Shown here: one piece after another, positions 1 through 9,143 of the stretch
How the letters are laid out: each line of letters begins with the position of its first letter
Numbering within the stretch: position 1 is the stretch's first letter
Assembly (NCBI RefSeq): GCF_000513095.1
Contig: NZ_BAUT01000012.1
Coordinates: 1 to 64,000, forward strand
DNA from: Halalkalibacter wakoensis JCM 9140
Lineage (GTDB): Bacteria > Bacillota > Bacilli > Bacillales > Bacillaceae_D
Reading direction: 5' to 3'
DNA length: 64,000 nucleotides
Program-made: the position numbers and the translations under genes
Notes under the pieces: model-generated
Seen by the model: the letters and a program-made list of their open reading frames with translations, nothing else
What the model was told of the DNA's origin: nothing
Database searches by the model: none

Positions 1-242
1 GGAGAATGATCGACAGTCATCAAATCAAACTAACAGCTTAAAAATTAACAGAGAGAGAACTAGAAGTGTTAACGTTCATTGTAAAAGGGTTTTCTAATAA
101 AGAAATTGCAGAGCAACTTTTTATTAGTGTTAAAACAGTTGAAACCCACAAATCAAATATTATGGTGAAACTTGAATTAAAGACGAGACCCGAGTTAGTA
201 GAATATGCAGTGAAAAAGGGACTTTTAGTGTATGAAGCGTAA
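1..242 (+). CDS. LuxR/NarL-type response regulator, C-terminal part (5' end outside window, frame broken)
   Basis: The last 65 or so residues form a LuxR-type helix-turn-helix: an LTERELEVL start, then [11 protein letters not shown] and the recognition-helix motif [12 protein letters not shown], ending KKGLLVYEA and TAA at 240-242. The receiver domain lies upstream of the window. The HTH frame meets a TAA at 39-41, whereas the preceding linker ([14 protein letters not shown]) reads in another frame; removing one A from the A5 run at 40-44 joins them as NSLK-LTERE. It is followed after 24 bases by a HisKA_3-type kinase, so the two probably form a two-component pair. DNA target unknown. Whether the shift is real or a sequencing error cannot be told here. 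Confidence 0.8.
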
Positions 243-266
243 TAGCGAAAAGCAGGTGAAATAATC

Positions 267-1658
267 GTGAATCAACAACAATACACACTTAAGGAAGAGG
301 AACCTCATCTTGTTGTAGATCAAGGCGGTCTTATCCAATCAAGCAATATAAAGTGTGGAGAGCTATTTGGGTATTCATGTATGGAAGTCATGGAACAACC
401 CATTACAATGCTCATTCCTGAATTTGCATCAGGAGGAAAAGACTCTTCTGCTTATAATGGGAAAATCGGAATTACAAAAAATGGTGCACCAATTGTTTTA
501 AGCTACCATGTATACCCCTTTTCTTTAATCGATATGTCGTTTTATATGGTTGTGATCAAGAATCAAATGGAACGTTCGACAGAGAATCAGTTATTAGTTC
601 AGTCTCAGATAAAACTTACTAATTTAGAGAAGGTGTTACAGCAATCGTTAGGTGAACTATATGATTTGAAATTTGCGATTGATGAATCTTCAATTGTTGC
701 GATTACGAATCCTAAAGGCATTATCACATATGTAAACGATAAATTTTGTGAGATTTCCAAGTATAGTAAAGAAGATTTAATCGGGCAAACTCATCGAATG
801 ATTAATTCTGGACATCATTCTTTTCAATTTTTCCAAGAATTATGGAAAACGATTTCAGCTGGTCGTGTGTGGAAAGGTGAAATAAAGAACAAAGCAAAAG
901 ATGGCTCTTATTATTGGGTTGATACGACGATTGTCCCTTTTTTAAGAGGCGAAACCCCTTACCAATATTTAGCCATCAGAAACGAAATTACGAAAAGGAA
1001 AAAGGTTGAAGAGCAGCTGAAGAATCTACTAACGAAAGTCATTAACTTACAGGAAGAAGAGAGGAGATTTTTGTCGAGAGAGCTGCACGATCAAATCGGT
1101 CAGAAGCTTTATAGTTTACTCATTCATGTGAATTATTTAAAGTCCACTACTAGTGAAAATACAGTTATAGATCAGGTGGAAGCTGATATATCCAATTTAA
1201 TTGAAGATATTCGAGAAATTTCATGGCAACTGAGGCCGTCCGTTTTAGATGATTTGGGCTTGATACCAGCAATACGATCATTTATTACTCGATTTTCTAA
1301 GTTTTACCATATAAAGGTAACTTTTACGAGCGCGGTTTCAAGAAGACTGGAACCCTATATTGAAACAACGATCTATCGCATTGCACAAGAAAGCTTAACA
1401 AATATTAGGAAATATGCTGACGTGAAAGAAGCCTCCGTTCACATTGGAGAAGACGACAATGACTTATTCATGACAATAATAGATAAAGGAAAAGGTTTTA
1501 ATTTAGAAGAAATCAGTCGCAATGTTGGTTTAACAAGCATGGAGGAACGTGCTGATTCAATCGGCGCCAACTTAATAATACAATCGGAAGTAGGAAAAGG
1601 GACAAAAATTGAACTGAACATCCCTAAGTTTACATTGATTGAAAAAGGAGAGAAATAG
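267..1658 (+). CDS. PAS-PAS sensor histidine kinase of the NarL/DegS (HisKA_3) class
   Basis: 463 residues, no transmembrane segment, so a cytoplasmic sensor. A weak PAS domain covers about 12-95 and a strong PAS/PAC domain about 135-245 ([35 protein letters not shown]). The HisKA_3 dimerisation helix has RELHDQIGQ with the likely phospho-acceptor His274. The HATPase_c domain shows the N-box ([11 protein letters not shown]), G1 (DKGKGF) and a final GKGTKIEL. The GTG start at 267 follows AGCAGGTGA. It lies between a LuxR-type regulator and a HemAT-like oxygen transducer, overlapping neither if HemAT starts at 1660, which suggests an oxygen- or redox-linked signalling operon (inference). The second PAS is a near paralogue of that in the GGDEF-EAL protein at 11268. 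Confidence 0.9.
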   Translation: MNQQQYTLKEEEPHLVVDQGGLIQSSNIKCGELFGYSCMEVMEQPITMLIPEFASGGKDSSAYNGKIGITKNGAPIVLSYHVYPFSLIDMSFYMVVIKNQMERSTENQLLVQSQIKLTNLEKVLQQSLGELYDLKFAIDESSIVAITNPKGIITYVNDKFCEISKYSKEDLIGQTHRMINSGHHSFQFFQELWKTISAGRVWKGEIKNKAKDGSYYWVDTTIVPFLRGETPYQYLAIRNEITKRKKVEEQLKNLLTKVINLQEEERRFLSRELHDQIGQKLYSLLIHVNYLKSTTSENTVIDQVEADISNLIEDIREISWQLRPSVLDDLGLIPAIRSFITRFSKFYHIKVTFTSAVSRRLEPYIETTIYRIAQESLTNIRKYADVKEASVHIGEDDNDLFMTIIDKGKGFNLEEISRNVGLTSMEERADSIGANLIIQSEVGKGTKIELNIPKFTLIEKGEK

Positions 1659-1659
1659 A

Positions 1660-2988
1660 TTGCTAATTCTTTCGTCAAAGAAAAAGAATGTCCTGCTTAA
1701 AGGAATTGAGGAAAAAAAAGACCATGTTAAAATTGATGTTTCCGATCCTAGGATCCTAGAACAAATCGACCTTATTAATTTTACGCTTAAGGATCTAGCT
1801 ATTTGTGCACTAATTAAACCATTTATAGAAGAGAGTATTGATGACATCATTCATGATTTTTATCATACATTATTAAAACAACCAGAGTTAGAGAGAATAA
1901 TAAAGGATAATAGTTCGGTTGAACGATTGAAATTAACGTTAAAGCAACATATACAAGAGATGTTTACTGGCGTTATTGATGATGAATATATTGCTCAACG
2001 ACATCGTATCGCCTACGCTCATGTTCGAATTGGATTGCAGAGTAAATGGTATATGGCTGCATTTCAAAATTTACTTCGCTCGGTTATTAACAAACTATCC
2101 GTTGTTATCCGAAACCAAACAGAGATGGAAAGAATCATTTTAGCAACAACAAAAATATTCAACCTTGAGCAGCAATTGGTTCTTGAATCATATGAAAAAG
2201 AAACCGATCGCATTCGTGAACAATCCGCATTAGCTTTGCAACAAGGGAGGATGGATATTGCTTCAAGAATCAGTAGTTCTTCAGAAGAACTTGCTTCGAT
2301 TTCAGAAGAGACCAATGCTTCTTTAGAGGAAATCACATCGAATGCAATTGAAATAAAAGAGATTATAACAGATAATAATCAATCCCTCTCTCAAGTTCAA
2401 GGAAATTCCACGGAAGGAAAAGAGAGATTAGAAGACCAAACGTCAAAAATGGATATCATTTCAAATCATATCAAAGTAATTAACAACGAAATGACCAACT
2501 TTGAAAGAAACTCAAATGAAATAAAAGACATTGTTGAAATTGTTCAAGGTATTGCGGAACAAACGAATCTACTGTCACTTAATGCTGCGATAGAGGCTGC
2601 TAGAGCTGGTGAACAAGGTAAGGGATTTGCCGTTGTAGCAAATGAAGTTAGAAAGCTCTCTGAAAACACATCGACATCTGTTGGGAAAGTGTCTGGATTA
2701 ATTGAAAACAATACAAAGCAAGCAAAGGTTATTTCTGATCTCATTCTAGTTATTAATAATTTAATTGAAGAGGGGAATACAAATATAAAGGATACGAATC
2801 AATTTTTTGATATGATTCTAAAGGACATTGATGAGATTAATGTCAAAGGTCAAACGATTGGATCAAACATTGATACATTAATCCAAGTTCTAGAAGAAAT
2901 AAACAAGGCTTCAGAAACGGTGACTGCTTCTGCAGACAAACTAGTAAAGGTAATTGAAGATTTAGAGGTGCAAGATCATTTAGCTTAA
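1660..2988 (+). CDS. hemAT: HemAT-like globin-coupled methyl-accepting oxygen transducer
   Basis: Soluble chemotaxis transducer, 442 residues from the chosen TTG. A protoglobin sensor domain covers about 30-190, with the helix [20 protein letters not shown] that carries the expected proximal haem histidine (about residue 121). The C-terminal MCP signalling domain contains the almost invariant hairpin tip [19 protein letters not shown] and [14 protein letters not shown]. No membrane segment is seen, as in the HemAT family, which binds O2 and signals to CheA. An upstream in-frame TTG at 1639 overlaps the kinase gene, but AAAAAGGAG at 1642-1650 sits correctly for TTG 1660. The preceding kinase gene ends at 1658, so translation is probably coupled. 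Confidence 0.93.
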   Translation: MLILSSKKKNVLLKGIEEKKDHVKIDVSDPRILEQIDLINFTLKDLAICALIKPFIEESIDDIIHDFYHTLLKQPELERIIKDNSSVERLKLTLKQHIQEMFTGVIDDEYIAQRHRIAYAHVRIGLQSKWYMAAFQNLLRSVINKLSVVIRNQTEMERIILATTKIFNLEQQLVLESYEKETDRIREQSALALQQGRMDIASRISSSSEELASISEETNASLEEITSNAIEIKEIITDNNQSLSQVQGNSTEGKERLEDQTSKMDIISNHIKVINNEMTNFERNSNEIKDIVEIVQGIAEQTNLLSLNAAIEAARAGEQGKGFAVVANEVRKLSENTSTSVGKVSGLIENNTKQAKVISDLILVINNLIEEGNTNIKDTNQFFDMILKDIDEINVKGQTIGSNIDTLIQVLEEINKASETVTASADKLVKVIEDLEVQDHLA

Positions 2989-2992
2989 ATTC

Positions 2993-3049
2993 AAGGGATG
3001 TGCAAAAGAGGATGTGAGTCTCTTTGTTGCATAGCCCTTTTGTTTTTGT
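2993..3049 (+). terminator. Rho-independent terminator after hemAT
   Basis: An interrupted stem pairs AAGGGATG-GCAA-AGAG with CTCT-TTGC-CAT-CCCTT and is followed by a T-rich run (TTTTGTTTTTG). It lies just past the hemAT stop. Confidence 0.6.
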
Positions 3050-3102
3050 CGTTATATACTTGTATGATGAAGAATGCGACCAATAGATAGGGAGGAAAAT
3101 CT

Positions 3103-4824
3103 TTGAAGCGATTAAAAGAACAAATAAGAAAAATAGATCAAAAAGGATATAAGGCATATAAAGATTTACAAGGAACATACCAATTTGAACAATTTCAACT
3201 ATCGATTGATTATGTACAGGGGGATCCCTTTGCGAGTCCCTCAAAAATCCGCGTTATAATTCCACGTGACCTAACAGTACTACATGAAAATTGGACAAGT
3301 AGCAAGTCTCGAAGAATTCGTTGTGAAGACCTTGTTGCAAGAAAAATTCAAGGAGCCTTAGAGAAAAATCGCAACCGAATAAAAGGAACCGGTAAAAGTG
3401 GGATGGTCTCAATTGATGCTCCGAATCAAAAAGTAATTGAAAGGACGGCCGTTCACATTTCGAAAGAGCAGATTACGCTCTGTTTGTCAGTTGGGTTACC
3501 TGCCAACGGAAGACGTGTTTTAGCAAAAGAAGCAGAAATCCTTTTGTTTCAAGTGATCCCTTCTGTAATCGAAAGATCTGTCTATGCATTAGAAAAAGGT
3601 GAGATCGAACAAGCTATTCAATTACAAGATCAACAACAATTTATAAGGGAATATTTACGCGAAAATGAGTTAGTTGCTTTCATTGCAAATGGATCGATTT
3701 TGCCAAGGGAAAGTGGTGTGAAGGATACGCCGCTTACCAAAAAGGTCGTTCCCTTTAAAAGCCCCGATTCATTGACGATCAAAATTGATGTTCCTCATTT
3801 ACAAGATCCAATCAAAGGTATGGCGATTAAAAAAGGAATTACTTTAATTGTTGGTGGAGGCTATCATGGGAAGTCAACATTATTACAAGCGATTGAACAA
3901 GGTGTTTACGATCATATAAAAGGAGATGGAAGAGAATATGTCATTACAGATGATGCAGCTGTTAAAATCAGGGCGGAGGACGGCCGGAGTATCTCCAATG
4001 TAACGATTTCTCCTTTTATCAATAGATTACCATATGGAAAAGATACAGAGCGTTTTACAAGTGAAAATGCTAGTGGAAGTACGTCACAAGCAGCCAATAT
4101 TATTGAAATGCTTGAGGCTGGAGCAAAAACTTTATTAATAGACGAAGATACGAGTGCAACCAATTTTATGATTCGCGATGCAAGAATGCAGGCATTAATA
4201 TCAAAGGAATCGGAACCTATTACACCATTTGTAGATAAAATTGGTCTATTGAAAGATGACCTTGATGTTTCGACCATCCTTGTGATGGGAGGTTCCGGTG
4301 ATTATTTTAATGTAGCCGATCGTATTATAAAGATGGAACAATATGTGCCAAACGATGTAACCGAAGATGCAAAAAAGATCGCAGCTTTAATACAAACGGA
4401 TAGAAAAAATGAAGGTGGGACTCGATTTGGGTCTGTTAATGATCGTGTTGTCTTATCGAAGAGTTTATCCAGTCAAAAAGGGGCAAAACAAAAAGTAGCT
4501 GTACGTTCTATGCATTACATTCAATTTGGACATTCCGAAATGAATTTGCAGTACGTGGAACAAATTGTTGATGCGAGTCAAACAAGGATGATAGCAGAAA
4601 GTTTATTATATATTGAAAGAACCGGTATTCTGAATAAGAACATAACAGTCAAACAGTTGTTGTCTTTATTAGAAGAAAAGATTGAAAAGGAAGGATTATG
4701 CTTTGCTTCTATTCACTCAGGTCATCCTGGTGAGTTAGCAAAACCGCGAAAGTTTGAACTCGCCGCAGCATTGAATCGATTACGTAGTTTGCAGTGTGGT
4801 TACGAAGTAAGAAAGAACAGTTGA
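3103..4824 (+). CDS. ABC-class ATPase (COG3044 / PF09818 type), function unknown
   Basis: 573 residues, cytoplasmic. An N-terminal region of about 230 residues precedes an ABC-type ATPase core: P-loop GGGYHGKSTLL near residue 250, a Q/signature-like stretch ENASGSTSQAANI near 325, Walker B KTLLIDEDTSATNFM near 345 and VMGGSGDYF as the switch region. This order matches the stand-alone family of predicted ATPases of the ABC class, which lacks transporter subunits; its cellular role is not established. The TTG start follows GGGAGGAAAATC. Transcribed alone between two terminators. The stop codon lies within the terminator stem. Confidence 0.85.
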   Translation: MKRLKEQIRKIDQKGYKAYKDLQGTYQFEQFQLSIDYVQGDPFASPSKIRVIIPRDLTVLHENWTSSKSRRIRCEDLVARKIQGALEKNRNRIKGTGKSGMVSIDAPNQKVIERTAVHISKEQITLCLSVGLPANGRRVLAKEAEILLFQVIPSVIERSVYALEKGEIEQAIQLQDQQQFIREYLRENELVAFIANGSILPRESGVKDTPLTKKVVPFKSPDSLTIKIDVPHLQDPIKGMAIKKGITLIVGGGYHGKSTLLQAIEQGVYDHIKGDGREYVITDDAAVKIRAEDGRSISNVTISPFINRLPYGKDTERFTSENASGSTSQAANIIEMLEAGAKTLLIDEDTSATNFMIRDARMQALISKESEPITPFVDKIGLLKDDLDVSTILVMGGSGDYFNVADRIIKMEQYVPNDVTEDAKKIAALIQTDRKNEGGTRFGSVNDRVVLSKSLSSQKGAKQKVAVRSMHYIQFGHSEMNLQYVEQIVDASQTRMIAESLLYIERTGILNKNITVKQLLSLLEEKIEKEGLCFASIHSGHPGELAKPRKFELAAALNRLRSLQCGYEVRKNS

Positions 4825-4850
4825 GATGGGAAACTGTTCTTTCTTTTTTT
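4809..4850 (+). terminator. Terminator overlapping the stop of the ABC-class ATPase gene
   Basis: Perfect 14-bp stem AAGAAAGAACAGTT / AACTGTTCTTTCTT with a 9-base loop and a T8 tail. The 5' arm encodes the last residues (RKNS) and the stop codon. Confidence 0.92.
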
Positions 4851-4982
4851 TACTAAAAAAATGAGAATATCGAGAAAAAAATCGATCTGTTGCCTATAGG
4901 AGAACTTTAGTGTTTTATATGGTACATCTATAAAGTAAGGTATACATAAGAAAGAAAACAAAACTAACTGGAGGGTATTGAA

Positions 4983-6443
4983 ATGGACACAATAACAGTA
5001 ACAGGTATCGACTGTAGACATTTTATTAATGGGAAATATGTAGATTCAGCTAATAGTAGAACGTTTCTTAACACAAATCCAGCAAATGAGAATATATTAG
5101 GATCTGTTGCTGAAGGTGGCAAAGAAGAAATTGACCTAGCCGTTGCCGCAGCTAAAGAAGCCTTAAATGGTCCGTGGAAGACAATGCCTTTAACAGAACG
5201 TTCAAACGTTCTTCGGAAAATTGGAGATTTAATTTTAGAAAGAAAAGACGAGCTTGCTCGTTTAGAGTCACTAGATACTGGAAAACCGATTTGGTTATCA
5301 AGCACGATTGACATTCCGCGTGCAGCTTACAATTTCCACTTCTTCGCTGATTACATGACAACGATGGGTACGGAAGCCTATCAGCACGATGACGTAGCCA
5401 TTAACTATGCAGTTCGTAAGCCGGTTGGAGTTGTGGGCCTTATTAATCCATGGAACTTGCCAATGCTACTCTTAACATGGAAATTAGCTCCTTGTTTAGC
5501 AGCTGGAAACACTGCAGTTATGAAGCCGGCTGAGTGGACACCAATGACAGCAACGGTTTTAGCTGAAATTTGTAAAGAAGCAGGGGTGCCAGATGGTGTC
5601 GTTAATGTCGTTCACGGTTTTGGTCCGAACTCAGCGGGAGCAGCACTTACAGAACACCCGGATGTAGATGCCATTACGTTCACTGGTGAAACATCAACAG
5701 GAACTGCCATTATGAAAGCGGCCGCAAAATCACTAAAAAAGCTTTCTTATGAATTAGGTGGGAAAAACCCGAACATCATCTTTGCAGACTCTGATCTTGA
5801 CGAAGTGTTAGAAACAACGATCAAATCAAGCTTCATTAATCAAGGGGAAGTTTGTTTATGTGGATCGAGAATTTACGTAGAACGTGCAGCTTATGACGAG
5901 TTCGTTGATAAGTTTGTTGCGAAAACGAAGGAACTTGTTGTAGGAGATCCGTTTGATGAAAAAACGAAGATTGGCGCTATGATTGGAAAGGAACATTACG
6001 ATCGTGTTTTAGGGTTTCTTGATTTAGCACGTGAAGAAGGAGGGATTATCCGTACAGGGGGAGGACGTCCAGACGGCTTTGAAAAAGGGTATTATATTGA
6101 GCCGACAATCATTACTGGCCTTGATCGTGATTCGCGTTGTGTACGTGAAGAGATTTTTGGACCAGTTGTCACGGTTATCCCATTTGATACAGAAGAAGAA
6201 GTATTAGAACAAGTGAATGATTCTCACTACGGGTTGAGTGCTTCAATTTGGACGAACGATCTTCGTCGTGCACATCGTGTAGCGAACGAAGTAGAAGCAG
6301 GAATCATTTGGGTGAATACGTGGTTCTTACGTGACTTAAGGACACCGTTTGGTGGAATGAAGCAAAGTGGGATTGGTCGTGAAGGTGGAATGCACAGTTT
6401 TGAGTTTTATAGTGAATTGAAGAACATTTGTATCAAGCTGTGA
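4983..6443 (+). CDS. Aldehyde dehydrogenase, 2-hydroxymuconate-semialdehyde dehydrogenase-like
   Basis: 486-residue NAD(P)-dependent aldehyde dehydrogenase of full family length. Visible landmarks are INPWNLPMLL (cofactor site), FTGETSTGTAIM, catalytic Glu257 in YELGGKNPN, nucleophile Cys291 in NQGEVCLCGSR and EIFGPVV. The C-terminus RTPFGGMKQSGIGREGG..FYSELKNICIKL resembles the ALDH8/hydroxymuconic-semialdehyde branch (XylG/DmpC-like), acting in catechol meta-cleavage or tryptophan degradation. No other ring-cleavage gene is nearby, so the true substrate is open; a betaine-aldehyde-type role is less likely from the C-terminal signature. Good RBS (CTGGAGG) before ATG. Monocistronic, ending in a hairpin shared with the convergent GlcG-like gene. 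Confidence 0.85.
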   Translation: MDTITVTGIDCRHFINGKYVDSANSRTFLNTNPANENILGSVAEGGKEEIDLAVAAAKEALNGPWKTMPLTERSNVLRKIGDLILERKDELARLESLDTGKPIWLSSTIDIPRAAYNFHFFADYMTTMGTEAYQHDDVAINYAVRKPVGVVGLINPWNLPMLLLTWKLAPCLAAGNTAVMKPAEWTPMTATVLAEICKEAGVPDGVVNVVHGFGPNSAGAALTEHPDVDAITFTGETSTGTAIMKAAAKSLKKLSYELGGKNPNIIFADSDLDEVLETTIKSSFINQGEVCLCGSRIYVERAAYDEFVDKFVAKTKELVVGDPFDEKTKIGAMIGKEHYDRVLGFLDLAREEGGIIRTGGGRPDGFEKGYYIEPTIITGLDRDSRCVREEIFGPVVTVIPFDTEEEVLEQVNDSHYGLSASIWTNDLRRAHRVANEVEAGIIWVNTWFLRDLRTPFGGMKQSGIGREGGMHSFEFYSELKNICIKL

Positions 6444-6461
6444 GAAAACTAAAAATGAGAA

Positions 6462-6497
6462 AGCAGCACAGACCTATGCTGAGGTTTGTGCTGTTTA
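6462..6497 (+). terminator. Terminator hairpin between aldehyde dehydrogenase and GlcG-like gene
   Basis: CAGCACAGACC pairs with GGTTTGTGCTG (one G-U pair) around an 8-base loop, followed by TTT. The T tail is short, so strength is uncertain. Confidence 0.65.
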
Positions 6498-6617
6498 ATG
6501 TCTAGAAGTTTATAAACAGGTTTTGATATTTAAAATCTTAGCCAATGCCTAGAAAGTTCCTGCTTGGTGTTCCTTCGTTTTACGCAATTCTTTTACTAAT
6601 CAGAAATTGTTTTTAGT

Positions 6618-7030
6618 TTAAAAAACACTAAGAGCGGAAAGTGCGCAAAGATCGTCCTGTTCTTGTGACCCCCCAGACACTCCGATACCACCAATAAGAT
6701 CTTCTCCATCATAAATGGGTTGCCCACCTCCAAAAATGGTCATGCGATCGGTGTGGACCATTCCGTGTAATAAGGCGGGTTTGTCTTTAATTCGGTCATA
6801 CCAATCAGCTGTTGATATACCAAATCCTACAGCCGTATATGCTTTATTCTGGGCTATGTTACTTGGAATTACCTTAGCACCATCCATTCTCATGAACCCA
6901 AATAAATTTCCGCCATCATCTACCACAGCAACACTTACCTTAATGTTTAACTCAACCGCTTTTTCAATGGCTTGGCCTATCATCTTTTCGACTAGCTGTT
7001 GAGAAAGTACACTTTTTTTTGTAAAGACAT
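6618..7030 (-). CDS. GlcG/HbpS-family haem-binding-like protein, frame broken near the N-terminus
   Basis: From an internal ATG at 6983 the frame gives 121 residues of the GlcG/HbpS (DUF336) family: VAVVDDGGNLFGFMRMDGA, NKAYTAVGFG, FGGGQPIYDGEDLIGGIGVSG. A better start is ATG at 7028-7030 behind GAAAGGAG, giving MSLQKK; it runs through an A8 tract (7013-7020 on +) and stops, but one more A would continue into SVLSQQLVEK-MIGQAIEKA, the normal N-terminus, for about 137 residues. Members occur beside glycolate or aromatic catabolism genes, and the convergent aldehyde dehydrogenase fits the latter. Frameshift may be a sequencing error or slippage. Confidence 0.8.
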
Positions 7031-7222
7031 GCCTAATGACTCCTTTCTATACAAAAGCAAAAAAATATTGTTGATCCCCTTTTGTACCGTATAAAGGGAG
7101 AACGTCCTGTTTTGTAACGTAAAAGTACTATATCATACTAGATACGTAGAGGTAAGAAATGAATTGCATATGTAAGAACATCATGTATTCTTTCGTTTTT
7201 TGCTAGAAAGGTGATGAATGAC

Positions 7223-8416
7223 TTGAACAAAAGATGGATCGTTTTTTTCGTTTCGTTAGTTGCATTCTTTGGCCCTTTTTCTCAGACGATTTATGTTCCT
7301 TTAATTCCAGAAGTTCAACAACATTTTGGTTCTACAGAATTAGTCGTGAATTTAACCATTTCAATTTACACATTAGTTCTTGCGCTTATGCAAATGGTTT
7401 ATGGCCCTTTAGTCGATCGTTTTGGGCGAAAAAAGATCCTGATTCCAGCTATTTTGATTTACATTGTTGGTTCAATTGGTGCAGCACTTGCTCCATCTAT
7501 TTGGCCTCTCATCTTATTCCGGGCTATTCAAGCTTCAGGAATTGCAGCTGGTTCGGTTGTTGCAACAACTGTGATTGGAGATTTGTTTGAAGGGAAAATG
7601 CTAGGCCGTTCAATGGGGACGTTTCAAATGTTTGTATCGCTTGGACCTGTACTAGGACCGGTGGTTGGTGGTTTGATTGGTGGATATACAACGTTTACAA
7701 ATGTATTTTGGTTCTTATCATTTTTGGGAATTATGTTGCTTGTAGTAAATATTTATTTTCTAAAAGAGACAAAAACAAAGAAGACAACAGGTCAGCGTTT
7801 TCAGATTAGGGACTTTGCTACTATTACGAGTAATCAAATTGGATCTGCAATCGTATTACTAGCGTTTATTCAATATTATACGTATTATCAGTTTATCGTT
7901 TTTCTTCCACACCTGTTGCAAGAGCGATATTTGCTAACTGCCGTTCAAACGGGTGGTGTGTTTTTATTTTTAACATTAGCTGTTGTAATTGGAAATTGGA
8001 GTGGTGGTCGAGTACAAGAATATGTGTCAAAGTATAAACTTTTGCTAACGTCAACTACGTTCACCATTATAGCAACATTGTTCTATATAGCCATAGCTAA
8101 TGTATCAATTGGTTGGTTACTTGTCTCTATATCTTTTTTTGGTTTATGTATGGGACTATCTTCACCTGTTCAAACAACCCTTTTGGTCAATACGTTTGTC
8201 GCAAAACGAGCAACAGCTATTGGTTTATATAATTTTTCACGCTATGGAGGAATGGCAGCTGGTCCAATTATTGGCACGATGTTATATAACTACCGTCCTT
8301 TTGCTGAATTTTATTTTTCAGCTTTTATCTATATATGTGTTCTTATATTTGCCATTCAAAAAATGAATAAAAAAGATAATGAAACAACGGAGAAAATTGA
8401 AAATATGAACGGGTAA
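7223..8416 (+). CDS. MFS drug/metabolite transporter (DHA1, Bcr/CflA-like)
   Basis: About 397 residues with twelve predicted membrane helices. The motif A loop is GPLVDRFGRKK between helices 2 and 3, and the motif C region of helix 5 is LGPVLGPVVGGLIGG, typical of drug:H+ antiporters of the DHA1 group. Three starts are possible: GTG 7211, ATG 7214 and TTG 7223. AAAGGTGAT at 7208-7216 spaces properly only for TTG 7223, so that is chosen. Substrate unknown. No clear regulator adjoins it. Confidence 0.85.
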   Translation: MNKRWIVFFVSLVAFFGPFSQTIYVPLIPEVQQHFGSTELVVNLTISIYTLVLALMQMVYGPLVDRFGRKKILIPAILIYIVGSIGAALAPSIWPLILFRAIQASGIAAGSVVATTVIGDLFEGKMLGRSMGTFQMFVSLGPVLGPVVGGLIGGYTTFTNVFWFLSFLGIMLLVVNIYFLKETKTKKTTGQRFQIRDFATITSNQIGSAIVLLAFIQYYTYYQFIVFLPHLLQERYLLTAVQTGGVFLFLTLAVVIGNWSGGRVQEYVSKYKLLLTSTTFTIIATLFYIAIANVSIGWLLVSISFFGLCMGLSSPVQTTLLVNTFVAKRATAIGLYNFSRYGGMAAGPIIGTMLYNYRPFAEFYFSAFIYICVLIFAIQKMNKKDNETTEKIENMNG

Positions 8417-8587
8417 ACCAAACTTAGTTATAGAAGAATGAAGGAAATATGTCCATTAGCCCAGGAATTCATGGCAATCTTGAATATAATGATAATGCTC
8501 AAGGTCTTTGATGGTAGAGTCATTCCACATTTAGTCGAGAGAAGCAACCAGTGCCAAAATAGGTTTGACAAAGGTTGGTGAATAGCG

Positions 8588-8929
8588 GTGGACACAAGCA
8601 ATAGTGAGTTCAAAGTAGGTGACTGGGTTAAAGGGAGAACAAGAAACGAGGAATGGGTTCACGGTTATCTAGAAAGTTTTGAACCTTATAATCCGTTGGT
8701 GCGTGTTAGAGTCATGTTTAGTGACAATAGTGGGTTTGTTGGAAGAACGATCCGAATTGAGAAAAGAGACATGGAAAAACAAGAGATGCTAACTTCTTAT
8801 TCTGAAGGAGAGCTGTTGAATTTGATTGACCTAGCTTTGTCAACTAGAGATAAAGACTGGTTTATAGAACTTTCGGAAAAGCTAAAACGAAAACAAAACA
8901 TTATCTCGTTTATCAAAAGAGGAATTTAG
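8588..8929 (+). CDS. IDEAL-domain protein
   Basis: 113 residues. The N-terminal half (KVGDWVKGRTRNEEWVHGYL) looks like a small beta-rich domain. The C-terminal segment LLNLIDLALSTRDKDWFIELSEKLK has the pattern of the IDEAL domain, a short helical module found at the end of several Bacillaceae regulatory proteins. GTG start with AAAGG upstream. Role unknown; no operon partner. Confidence 0.65.
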   Translation: MDTSNSEFKVGDWVKGRTRNEEWVHGYLESFEPYNPLVRVRVMFSDNSGFVGRTIRIEKRDMEKQEMLTSYSEGELLNLIDLALSTRDKDWFIELSEKLKRKQNIISFIKRGI

Positions 8930-9143
8930 AATTCTCTTCTGAAATCCAACATGAATTAGAAATTGCCCATTAACGGCCTGCCCCTAATTTAGTGTCTGTC
9001 CTTCCATTCATTTTTACAATGTACTTTCCAAGGGGCAGTTTCATTCTAGTCAGTATTGTGAATTATTGAGCAAGAAAGAGCGTTTCTCGTACATTATTGG
9101 GTATAATAATAGTAAACTTTTTGAAAAAGTAGGGGGGAATGTG

